A stretch of DNA of 64,000 nt, taken from positions 43,179,696 through 43,243,695 of the forward strand of contig CM060188.1 of assembly GCA_030549335.1 (NCBI GenBank). The letters are read 5' to 3'. Origin of the DNA: Pontederia crassipes (lineage: Eukaryota; Streptophyta; Magnoliopsida; Commelinales; Pontederiaceae). The position numbers were made by a program, and so were the translations under genes. Under the pieces are notes generated by a model. It was given only the letters and a program-made list of their open reading frames with translations, made no database searches and was not told where the DNA came from. Positions 25,061-35,061 of this stretch are shown here, piece by piece (positions within the stretch are counted from its first letter, which is position 1; each line of letters starts with the position of its first letter).

Positions 25061-25730
25061 TAGGGCTGAGCAAACCCGGAACCGGCGGACCCGGTCCCGA
25101 CCCGAATTATACCGGGTCAAAAATTTTTTGACCCGGTACCAGACCTGACAATCCGAGAAAATCACCGGGTTTGCGACCGGGAATAGATCGACTCATCATG
25201 CCCGGCATTCGGATCGACCGCCAGCGGCTAGATTCGGCGCCTGGCGGCCGGATCTAGCCGCCAGCAACCGATCCGACTGACAGGCGACCGGATCCGGTCG
25301 CCAGGCAGCCGGATCGACCACCAGATCCGGCAGCCTGGCGGCCAGATCCGGCAGCCTGGCGGCCAGATCCGACAGCCAGGCGGCCGGATGTGGCAGCCAG
25401 GCGCCAACGGCCGATCCGACTGCTAGACGGCCGGAGGAGAGAGAGGGAAGGAGTTAGGAGAGAGGGAGGGCTGCCGGAGGAGTCGGAGTTGCCGCCGTCG
25501 TGAGAGAGAGGGTGTGGAGCGAGGCGTGAGATGGTGAGAGAGATGGGAGAGAGAAAGTCGTGTGTGAAATGAAAGAAAAAAATGGCCGGTGGGTTTATAT
25601 AGTGAGTTGCCGGGTTTTTAACCCATTAGACCCAGGCCCGGACCGAATCTTGTCCGGGCCAATTTTTTACCTGGTTTTCCGCATCGGTGCGGTCCGGGTC
25701 GACTGTCGATCCGGACCGTGCTCAGCCCTA
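25061..25730. mobile_element. Non-autonomous hAT element
   Basis: Perfect 12-bp terminal inverted repeats TAGGGCTGAGCA/TGCTCAGCCCTA, flanked by a perfect 8-bp duplication CATGCAAT (25053-25060 and 25731-25738). Both are diagnostic of hAT elements. The 670-bp interior has no transposase. Read on the minus strand it contains a TATA-like box (CTATATAAACCC, about 25603-25592), a CT-rich stretch, then GC-rich repeats of GGATCCGGC/GGCGGCCAGATC units at 25220-25430. It is inserted in the LTR at 23690-26130. Confidence 0.93.
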
Positions 25731-26130
25731 CATGCAATAATTAAGAACTACCTAGAATATGTTTCAAGTTTAAAATCAAGATTCTATCACGAATCTATCC
25801 TAATTTCATACCTTGAAGTTTCTGTCCAAGAAACTGTTACTGCTGTCTTCTTCTTCCTCTTCCTCTGTCGGTCCCTCTCGGTTCAGGTGCACGTCCGGCG
25901 TCGTCCACGTCCTCTGGTTGACCTCCTCCTATTGGCAGCGACGGTCAGGGACGAGCAGGAAACAAAAAGGCACACCAACGGAAAGAAAATAGGGCCGGCT
26001 CATGAGAAAACGAAAAGGGAATTCTGGTTTGATTTAGCCTTATATTTATAGGGAAGAAGTTTGAGTTTGGTTGGAAACCAACTCATCTTAAAATCTGATC
26101 CCGGATTTTATGTTTTTCCTTCTTTGTTTT

Positions 26131-27632
26131 ATATTCTTTTTAAAATGCAAACTTGATCATATTTCTTGATGAAATAGAAAAGAAATTTTTGCATGATAAA
26201 CTTATTGCATTATATTCTTAAATTGCATCAACTTGCCTATTCATGATGTAAAAAAATTTTACAAATTATTTCTAATGCATCAATGAAAAATTGTTTGAAA
26301 TATAATTTAATAATGACATTAATATTATTTGAAATATTTCTATTCTTTGAAATATGAACTATCTGAAAGATAACATTCTTATGGCCACACTTTAATGTCA
26401 AGCACTATCATGCCTTTCACGATGACATTATGAAATTTAAGTATGTTTATAACTATTCCATATCATTTGCTAATTTTGTAGTTTCAATGCACATTTTGTC
26501 TATGAATGCAAAGTTAAAAAATATACGAATAAAATGAAAAATTATGTAGGTTTTAAAAGAAAATATAACTAAATACGTTGTATCCAAACAAGTTTGACTA
26601 ACAAATAGGATGCTTCGTATGGAAAGAAACTAAAAAATGCATTTAAAAAATAAGTGAAAGCACAAAAGTTGTTATAAAAGTATAACTTTTGCACATACAA
26701 AATAATATTTGAGTTATATCATGCTCATTAATTGATTTTGTGTTTAATTTATCCTATTTTTTATTATACTTTTCCAAATGAACTTGTGAATTTGAAAAGT
26801 TTAATATTCTTACATAATAGGATGGTTTATAGTTTTGCATTCATAGATAATCATTACTTACATATTTAATTTTTTTATGTAAACTATGTTTAAGAATGAT
26901 CCAATGAATAATATCTTTATTTATGAGTTAAAACTTTCATCATTCATTTTTTGAATAAAATGTTTATGCTCGTACGAAGTTAGATATGAAAAATAATTAA
27001 AATGCATATAACTACATTTGATTTCATAAGCATATTTTGAACTTCATGATTATATGTACCTTGATCAAGCATACATATGAACATTTGTGATATTATATGA
27101 GCATACCATATGAGATTTGAGTGCAAGGAGTAATATTGAGACTTGATGCACTGTGCATGAACACAAATCAATCTAACACATGATTTTTATGTTTTATCAT
27201 CTTAGTATACTTGCAAGGGCATTTTAAAATTGAATTTGACATGGTTATTGCTTTTGAAATTTTAGTTATCATGTCATGAGAAGTAATTTTTTTTCTTACT
27301 TGTAACATTGAAAACTATCATTTTCTAGTACAAAAGGACAAAATTATGTAAAATAATATTTACAATTTAGATATCATAGTACTCTCTTGGGAATAAGAAT
27401 TAGAAAGGTTATCAACATAAGGAGTATATTCAAAAGATTGAAATGTTACGCATCATATACAAATTTGAGTATGTAAAAAAAATACTTTGTCATGTTGTCA
27501 AATTGTGATGTTGCCAAAATTCTAATTTACATTTAAATATTATTATTATTTTATTTTCTTATATGATATTTTTATTTTTCATACATGAAATTAGGAGTAA
27601 CTATTTTTGTTTATCACATATATTATACTTTA
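26131..27632. other. AT-rich intergenic sequence
   Basis: I see no gene, RNA or repeat terminus. The only open frame over 60 codons (minus strand, 27171-26980) resembles nothing known. Confidence 0.5.
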
Positions 27633-27989
27633 ATGATATGACACAAACAACAACAACAACAAAGCCTTATCCCACTAGGTGGGGTCGGCTACATGGATCA
27701 TACGACGCCATTCCGCTATATTAGTAACCAAACCTTTCGGTATATTATTCACCAATAGATCTTGCTCTATTAGTTCGTCAAGTGTCCGTCTTGGCCTCCC
27801 TCTCCCTCTTTTAATAGGACTCCAAATTATTTGATATACTCTTCTTATTGACGCATCTAATGGTCTTCTCTGAACATGACCAAATCATCTCAAACGATTC
27901 TCTACCATTTTCTCACTAATAGGAGTCACTCCGACTCGTTCACGTATATTGTCATTCCTAATCTTATCTAATCTTGTATGACCACACAT

Positions 27990-28697
27990 TCATTTCAACA
28001 TCCTCATTTCGAATATCCCCACTTTACGTTCATGTTGTCCCTTCATAGTCCAACATTCACTACCATATAACACTGCTGGCCTTATAGGAGTACGATAGAA
28101 TTTTTCTTTAACTTTATTGGGTACTTTTCTATCACAAAGAACTCCAGTGGCTTTTCTCCACTTACACCAATCAGCTTGAATTCTATGATTAACATCGTCA
28201 TCAATCTCACCATCTTGTCTTACAATTGATCCTAAATATTTAAACTTTGTCACTTGAGGAATTATATCCTCCCCTAGCCTAACTTTCAAACCGTCTTTAA
28301 GTTGTTTATTTGTGAAATTATTATGCATATATTCTATTTTATTCCTACTTAAACGAAAACCCTTTGACTCCAACGTATTTCTCCATATTTCCAATTTTGT
28401 ATTAATCTTTTATCTTGAATCCGCTAAAAACACTATATCATCCGCAAATAGCATGCACTTAGGTACCTCATCTGTGATACTCTCGGTTATAGCATCGATA
28501 ACTAAGTTAAATAGATACGGACTTAAAGCTGATCCTTGATGTAGGCCAATTCCTATAGGAAATTCATTTGTCTCACCTCCGGGTGTCCTAACCCTAGTCA
28601 ATGCCCCATCGTACATATCTTGTATTACATTAATGTAGGCAACACACCCTTTTCTTTTGCAAGGCTTTCCAAAGTACATCCCTTGGTATTCGATCAT
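27990..28697 (-). pseudogene. RTE LINE reverse transcriptase fragment
   Basis: Two frames together carry reverse transcriptase blocks: TRVRTPGGETNEFPIGIGLH, GSALSPYLFNLVIDAI and the catalytic FADDIVFLADSR (28697-28410). These are followed, after a break near 28400, by LRLSRNKIEYM-type and VTKFKYLGSIVRQDGEIDDD blocks and the RTE C-terminal region (KFYRTPIRPAVLYGSECW). Earlier blocks between 28700 and 29300 are present but broken by stops. A decayed copy. Confidence 0.9.
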
Positions 28698-29881
28698 GCG
28701 CCTTCTCTAAGTCAATGAAAGCCATATGTAAGTCTCTTCTCCTACTTCGATACTTCTTCATCATCCCCCTTAGTAAATAAATCGCATCTGTAGTGGATCT
28801 TCCTGACATGAACCCAAATTATCTCTCAGAAATACTAGTCTCCATTCTCAATTTATGCTCAATAACTTTTTTTCCATAATTTCATTGTGTGATTCGTAAG
28901 TTTAATCCCTCTATAATTTGCACAATTCTAAATATCCCCTTTATTTTTGTAAATAAGAACTAATGTACTTAATCTCCAATCATCAAGTATCTTTTTCGAC
29001 CGTAAAATCTCATTAAATAGTTTACATAACCACAACACACATTTTTCTCCTAAATATTTTCAAACTTCAATCGGTATACCATCCGGTCCAACGGCTTTAC
29101 CATTCTCCATTTTCTTAAGAGCTTCGCTAACCTTCGAGACTCTAATTCTACGATAAAATGACTTATTAAGCTCACATTCGCTAACTGTCAAGTCCTCCAA
29201 ATCACAACGGGAACCTTCACATCCATCATTAAATAGCTTATAGAAATACTCTTCCCATCTGTTCTTAATATCTCCTTCAGTAACTAAAACTTTGCCAACT
29301 TCATTTTTTATGATCTTACTTGATCCAAATCTCTCGACTCCTTCTCTTTATTCCTTGCAATCTTGTAAATTCTTTGTTCACGAACCTTTGTCCCTGACTC
29401 CTTATAAAACCCCTCATATGCTTTAGCACGAGCATCACTAACTACCTTCTTAGCCTCCCTTTTCGCCAAATGATACTTTTTCCAATTGTCAGAACTATTG
29501 TCCAAGTGTATCGCCTTGAAATAATTCTTCTTATTATGCACATTTTCTTGGACCTCCTCATTCCACCACCAAGTCTCCTTATCTCGTGGTCCAAAACTTT
29601 TTTATTCTCCTAAAATAGCTTTAGCAACCATTTCAACCTTTTTTGTCACATTCTCCCACATGATACTAGCATCTCCTTCTGACTCCCACACACTTTCCTC
29701 TAATAACTTAGTTCTAAAAGTCTCTCGCTTCTCCCACTTTAACTGCCACCACTTGATCTTTCGATAAAAAACTGTTCGAGATTTTAGTTTTATACATTTC
29801 ATTTGCATATCAAGAACTAACAATCTATGTTGTGTAGTCACCCCATGCCCATGAATTACTTTGCAATTAGTACAACATATT

Positions 29882-30406
29882 TTATAGAGACCTATGAGTT
29901 CCACTTTTGTATATGATTAAATGTTCCTCTCTCTTCTTAAAATAAGTGTTGATAATCTTAAGGTCGTATGCTAAAGAAAAATAAATAATAATTTGTCCTT
30001 CCTCATTCAACTTCCCAAAACCAAAACCACCATGAACCCTTGCATGTGATCCTGCCTCTTTACCAACATGTCCATTAAGGTCTCCCCCAATATAAACTTT
30101 CTCGGTTGTTGGTATACTTTCAATCAAACCCTCCATATCTGTCCAAAACTTCTCCTTGAGATGTGATTCTGCTCCTACTTGGGGTGCATATGCACTAATA
30201 ATGTTCATAGTATCCTTTTCAATAATTACTTTCACGGATATGATTCGATCCTCAATCATTTTAACTTCCACAACATTCTTTCTCCATTTTGCATCCGCGA
30301 TAATACCAACACCATTCATTCCCTTTACCTTACCTGTGTACCAAAGTTTGGAACCATTTAACCTAATCTCTTTACTTCCCTCTCCTACCCATCTAGAAAA
30401 AAACAT
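29882..30406 (-). pseudogene. RTE LINE endonuclease fragment
   Basis: An AP-like (exonuclease-endonuclease-phosphatase fold) domain without its first part. Recognisable blocks are KLWYTGKVKGMNGVGIIADA, then IISAYAPQVG, then the catalytic-type GGDLNGHVG, then HGGFGFGKLNEEG. The usual N-terminal WN and QETKW blocks are missing through 5' truncation. The frame then shifts and continues at 29904-29602 and 29541-29308 with the linker to the reverse transcriptase. It would nick target DNA for target-primed reverse transcription if intact, but here it is a relic. Confidence 0.88.
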
Positions 30407-30449
30407 TGTCTATCATTGATATTAAATTGATTGTTTTCATGATATGACA

Positions 30450-32093
30450 AAAATAATAAGAATGAGTGGAAACAAGAATCTATTAGTGACACACACTTAG
30501 ATAAGTTAAATAGGGATAAGAGTAGATAAGTTAAATAGGGATAAGAGAACACATAATTGGGAGAGTAACTTTTGCTTCTCACATATGGCTAACTTGTAAC
30601 TATTTTGTTATGCACAAATATGCAGATGTATAATAAAAATATGTTTTTAAATTTATATTAACTCTAAAATATGATGTATTTTTTATAATAAAATTATTTA
30701 GTAATTTTGTGGTTTTATTAAAATAAAATTTATATGAAACATATCTTACAATCCATGTTAATTTGCATATTTATGTTATAAGGGAGAGCAAAGACTTTTA
30801 TGTGTGTCATTCTTCCCATTTTTGTGTTGAAAGCTTAATTGTTTTTTGCTTCTTATCTTTGCCAACCAACCCCTTGAATTTAATGTGAAAATTTGATCAT
30901 AATATATTTTTCTTCTTGCTTTTTTATACTTTTTATACTTTTTGTCTTGTTATCATATGAAAGAAAAAAATAACAAGTTTGATTCCTTAATTAATTATAT
31001 TTTAATGAAATAAATCTCGATTATATATGGTTATCAATTTAACTTACAAAAATTATTTAATTTGAAAGAATAGTTATGTGCACAAACTTTCACTTAAATT
31101 TTTACTACAGTTTCATTAAATTTTAATTGTGAATTTATATAAAAGTCATAAATAATTATATTAACTTTAGAAAATAAAAAAACATCTTAGTTAGATACCT
31201 ATACAAATGTGATGTCTAGAAGATTATAGGTCTATCAGACTGACAATAGAAATCTTGGAGCAACATATAGAAAAAAAAAGATTGTGTATCCAATTCGGAA
31301 GTTCGATCCTACAAGACAAAGGAGATTTTGCAAAAAAAATGATGTTGAACTATGATCCAAAAGTTCGGAACAATTTTGTAAAACTCAGATCGGATTGGTC
31401 CGACTGCAATCTAGGTTCTTAAATGGCCCATGGGTCGATTTGAAATCAGAGGAGTCATTAGACTTGGATTGAGCAGGTCAATCCGATTGAATCATCCAAC
31501 CAGGTAGTTTTCTTCTTGACAATTTAACTTAATGATTCTCTAAAAAGATGGTTGACATTTTGTTAGCAGCAAGGTTTAAACTCAAACCTTTTCAAGGTAA
31601 ATAAACAGACCTACCACTCAGTTAGTTGCATCATATGTGAATGCTTGCTATTTATTTTATTCTTTACCTTACAAAACAATTCTTTTAACATATTTAGATA
31701 TTGAAATAAAACAATAGTTTATCTTCTTATAAAAATAAAATGTTAGATAATTTTTCATTTTCCTTTTTAGCACTTTATCTTAAATAAGTATAAATAATTA
31801 AGTTAATGAATTATGAGTTTATATATTACTTTTCATATTAAGGATCAAAATAAAAAATAATTGAATGATTGTTGTGGTCCTTTCTTTATTAAAATGTGTT
31901 AATATATTATTATACCTTTTATATATGTAATTATATTAATTAGTATATATATTCATAACTATATAGTTGAATGTATTTTTTATGTTATTTATTATTATCT
32001 GCTCTGACCATCCGGATTAATTGATCATCCGGCTTGACTAAAAAATTTTCTATATCGATGTTCAGTTTGAATTTTACAACATTGATTTGGACA
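30450..32093. other. AT-rich intergenic sequence
   Basis: No gene seen. It holds a possible tRNA-derived SINE head at 31560-31632 and ends at the target site of the intact chromovirus. Confidence 0.5.
31560..31632 (-). mobile_element. Possible tRNA-derived SINE head
   Basis: On the minus strand it has an A-box-like TAACTGAGTGG and, roughly 35 bases on, a B-box-like GGTTTGAGTTT, the spacing of a polymerase III promoter. No cloverleaf is evident, and I did not identify the 3' end or a target duplication. Confidence 0.4.
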
Positions 32094-32223
32094 TCGAATG
32101 TAACAACCAGCAAAAGATAAAAAAAAATGAAGATAATATAACGTGATGGATAACACTGCTGGGGGATAAAGTTCAATGCAACTCAAAGTTGGAAAAGAAA
32201 AAGAGATAAAATCTGATTTCATT

Positions 32224-32233
32224 ATATATATAG
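32224..32233 (+). promoter_or_regulatory. LTR TATA box
   Basis: TATATATATAG about 125 bases into the LTR, the only strong TATA element upstream of the CT-rich putative transcript start region. The 3' LTR has the same sequence near 39261-39270, which could drive transcription into the flanking DNA. Confidence 0.6.
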
Positions 32234-32650
32234 AATCAGATTTATGCATTAAACCCGACGACCTCTTTTCTTTTTCTTTTCTCCCCGTGCTGTTGTTCGT
32301 GCGCAACAAGAGCAGAATTTCTCACGCCTTTGCTGGAATTCTACAGAAGGTGGCCGAGAGGAAATTAGGGAAGAAAATAGGGGACGCGGCCGTTGATCGT
32401 GAATAGAGGTGGGTGAATCGAAATCACCTTGCATGGCCTCTGAATTATCTTAATTCATGCCCGAATCGTTATGAAAAGAATATGAATATGATCCAAGTTA
32501 TTGTTTGATTTCTTGAATTCTTTGATTGGTTGATTGTTGCATGCATAGTTATTTTCTGTTTGTTATATTTCTGGATTATTGATTGCTAAGGTATAAGATG
32601 TAGAGGGGATTTCGGTTTCGGTCTTACAACGCAAGTTAATTTGTAGAAGT

Positions 32651-33267
32651 ATTACGGCCGTAAAAATGGTTTGGCCGTAATTTTCTTACGGTCGAGAAAA
32701 GGTTTGGCCGTAAAAATGGTTTGGCCGTAAAGAGGTAGAGGATTTCGGCCGTAAAGGAGAAAAAAAATAATGGAGATGAGTTTTACGGCCGAGAAGTTCG
32801 GAGAGAGAAAAGGGGTGAATTCTTACGGCCGTAATGCAATAGAGGTGAATTTTTTTTTTACGGCCGTAAGGATTGGCCGTAAGAAGAAAAAAAAAAGGAA
32901 AAAGGGATGAAGCTTACGGCCGTAATACAAAAGAGGAAAACGTTACGGCCGTAAGGAAAGGATGGAGAGAGAAGGAGATGGATTGGCCGTAAGGGTGAAT
33001 TTTTACGGCCGAAATAGAAAAAAAAATAGGGTTCTTCGGCCGTAACGAAATAGGCCGTAACGTATGGGCGTAACAGGTGATGGCCGTAACGAAATAAGAG
33101 TTGAATTATTACGGCCGAAGTAGAAAAGAAAATAGGGTTTTTACGGCCGTAACGTAATAAAGGTTAATTTTTACGGCCGTAACGTAACAAAGGTTAATTT
33201 TTACGGCCGAAAAATGAAAGGACTCTCGGGCGTAAAATCCAAAGAATTAGGGTTTTACGGCCGTAAG
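32651..33267. repeat. TTACGGCCGTAA palindrome array (5' LTR)
   Basis: About 23 copies and variants of the 12-bp perfect palindrome TTACGGCCGTAA in about 620 bases. Roughly half are full palindromes; others are half-sites such as GGCCGTAA or TTACGGCCGA. Spacing is irregular and the intervening DNA is A/G-rich. Open frames across it have no meaning. Confidence 0.97.
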
Positions 33268-34256
33268 GTGGAGGAGATTCTTTGGGCATAAAATCCAGCA
33301 AAAAATTCACCTATTAATCTCTCTTTATTTTTATATGAATATTATTAATTTCTTTATAATTCCAACATGAACTCTTTGTCTTGATTTACCTCATACCGAT
33401 CATATCTCCTTCATCACATGATACAAAGAATGAAAAGATAATAAAAGTGATTAATAAGTTCAGATGAAAGATTAATGATGGGTTGCCAGTCCAAGCCAAG
33501 TGCATCAAGATAAGGGTCGCTCCCTTGGTCATGGTTTGATCACCCATTGACCCGCACAAGGCCGTATCGTTTGCTGGGCATACCCCAAGAATTAAAGGCA
33601 CCTCAAAGTCACCCTGATTGTTAATTAATAACCAAGATCGACAAGCATGTTCAAGTTCAAGTTCAAGTTCAAGTCAAGTCAAGTATGTCATGATTCCAAG
33701 TTTATTATGTACTATTGATCCTCATGATTCATAATATCGCTGATCTTATCCTTATTATGATCCATGATACTTACATGTTACCTTTCATGCTCAAGTTAAG
33801 CCTGCTTAATTATCGCTGATTATTATATTCATGTCATGCATTGTATATCATGTGGTTCCCCACTAGGCTGTAAAGCTTACGGGAGGACCTCCTCCCCTGT
33901 GTCTGATTTCCACAGGACCAGGTCAGTAGCGTGGTGGAGTAGGCGTGTGGTGATGAGGCTCTGGCGATAGGACAACACATGAACCATAGGGCTTTTAGAG
34001 TGTTATTCAGTTTTCAGTTACCTTCCGCAATTCAAATTCATGATGTAGAACCCAGTTTATCTCTTAGTAATGACATAGTTACTTTTAGACTTCCGCAACT
34101 AAAGTTATAATTTATCTTTATTTATTTTCTTCCGCTGACGTGTCTCGGTTCTTGACTGAGATATGGTCAATATTATGGTCAAGTTATAGCATGTCGTAGC
34201 GTCTCCAAGTTGATCTTCGCCACGTGGCGGGGGTCGATTTGGGGGCGTTACATTTA

Positions 34257-34268
34257 TGGTATCAGAGC
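34257..34268 (+). other. Primer-binding site
   Basis: TGGTATCAGAGC starts four bases after the 5' LTR. It is complementary to the 3' end of initiator tRNA-Met, the usual primer of plant Ty3/Gypsy and Copia elements. Confidence 0.93.
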
Positions 34269-34449
34269 CTAAAGTTAGGACTCTCTTGACGTCCTAGTGT
34301 ATTAAATAGTCTAGTATGGAAAAAGGTTCATGTGCTATCGCCGTGCAGTCGCCACACCCTCCACCGAAAAGTAATGTAAGTCATGTTTATGTTAAAGATA
34401 AGTTATGATTTATTGATGCATGATTTTATTGTATGAATAGAGGATAAGC

Positions 34450-35031
34450 ATGTCACGACGGTCAGAGCGTATTCAAGAGCAAATGGCCAGAGCTGACCGA
34501 AATCTGTATGAGGCATCGGAAGGCCCACTTCCTGAGATGGGGGCCCAGCCGGGTCGCGGACGTGGCCGTGGCCGAGGTCGTGCGCCAGGCCGCGGAAGAG
34601 GTAGAGGCCGCGCAGCTAGAGCGCCATTTGAGGAGCATGTGGATGAGTTTGCTCCACCTGAGGGTAGCCAGGCAGGAGACAGTCCATCGGCGTCAAGGCG
34701 TCGTAATCAGAGGGCACGCCATGAAGCAGCAGAAGACACCATCCAAGCTTTCCTGAAGTTGCATCCGCCTCATTATGATGGGAAGGCGGACTTTTTCAAG
34801 GCTGAAGAATGGATTGAGACTATGGATCGGATTTTTAAGCTGATGAGATGTACTGATGAACGCAAGGTTCTGTATGCCACACACATGCTTACTGGTACTG
34901 CGATGGGCTGGTGGAAGACTACAAGGGCCACCAGGTTCAGAGGGATGGAAGAAGAGGACATAGCATGGGATGAATTTAAGAAGGCCTTCGTGGCGCGCTA
35001 CACTCCTGAACATGACCGCATCAACAAATAA
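34450..35031 (+). CDS. gag: Gag N-terminal part, ended by in-frame TAA
   Basis: A 193-codon frame starting at the first ATG after the leader. It has a basic N terminus with a GRGRGRGR-type Arg/Gly tract (residues 36-60), then the retrotransposon gag domain (FLKLHPPHYDGKADFFKAEE, GWWKTTRATRFRG, AWDEFKKAFVARYTPEHDRI). It stops at TAA (35029-35031) right before EEFLQLQQG, which normally continues the gag domain in the same frame. The most economical explanation is one C-to-T change in a CAA codon. Translation would yield a truncated Gag lacking the zinc knuckles unless the stop is read through. Confidence 0.93.
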   Translation: MSRRSERIQEQMARADRNLYEASEGPLPEMGAQPGRGRGRGRGRAPGRGRGRGRAARAPFEEHVDEFAPPEGSQAGDSPSASRRRNQRARHEAAEDTIQAFLKLHPPHYDGKADFFKAEEWIETMDRIFKLMRCTDERKVLYATHMLTGTAMGWWKTTRATRFRGMEEEDIAWDEFKKAFVARYTPEHDRINK

Positions 35032-35061
35032 GAGGAGTTCCTGCAACTGCAACAGGGAACC

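Larger units (their letters stand above)
23690..26130 (-). repeat. Chromovirus LTR (probably solo), minus strand
   Basis: On the plus strand it starts TGTAACGCCCCCAAATCG at 23690, the reverse complement of the terminal block of the intact LTR at 32099-34252. On the minus strand a TATA-like element (CTATAAATATAAGG, about 26051-26038) lies near the other end, preceded by an ATCAGATTTTA block that resembles the intact U3. The right boundary is approximate because I found no clean TG or duplication there. A hAT element occupies 25061-25730. A cluster of ACCCGGGT/CCGGACCGGG-type dyads lies at 24655-25000. No internal retroelement sequence adjoins it, hence probably a solo LTR. Confidence 0.65.
27644..30438 (-). 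mobile_element. RTE-clade LINE, 5'-truncated
   Basis: Flanked by an 11-bp direct repeat ATGATATGACA (27633-27643 and 30439-30449). On the minus strand it ends with GGGATAAGGC and a TTG repeat, the typical plant RTE tail. The open frames are endonuclease then reverse transcriptase with no ORF1, as in RTE. The 5' end begins inside the endonuclease, so it is truncated. The outermost 30 bases (30408-30438) do not look like RTE coding sequence and may be filler added at insertion. Confidence 0.92.
32099..34252 (+). repeat. 5' LTR
   Basis: Starts TGTAACAACC and ends GGGGGCGTTACA (TG...CA ends), 2154 bp. A TATA box lies about 125 bases in (TATATATATAG near 32224-32233), followed by a CT-rich stretch. 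The LTR holds the TTACGGCCGTAA array at 32651-33267. A tandem CAAGTT/CAAGT run lies near 33651-33682. Confidence 0.97.

Noticed and set aside
24637..26051. 136- and 163-codon frames around 24.6-26.0 kb
   Set aside because: They run across the LTR palindromes and the hAT boundary, so cannot be single genes.
32176..32434. A 76-codon frame in both LTRs (also 39213-39443)
   Set aside because: Duplicated only because the LTR is duplicated. It lies over the TATA box and leader with no known domain.
32651..33267. CRISPR-like array of regularly repeated palindromes
   Set aside because: Spacing is irregular, spacers are not unique, and it lies inside a plant LTR. There is no cas context in a eukaryotic genome.
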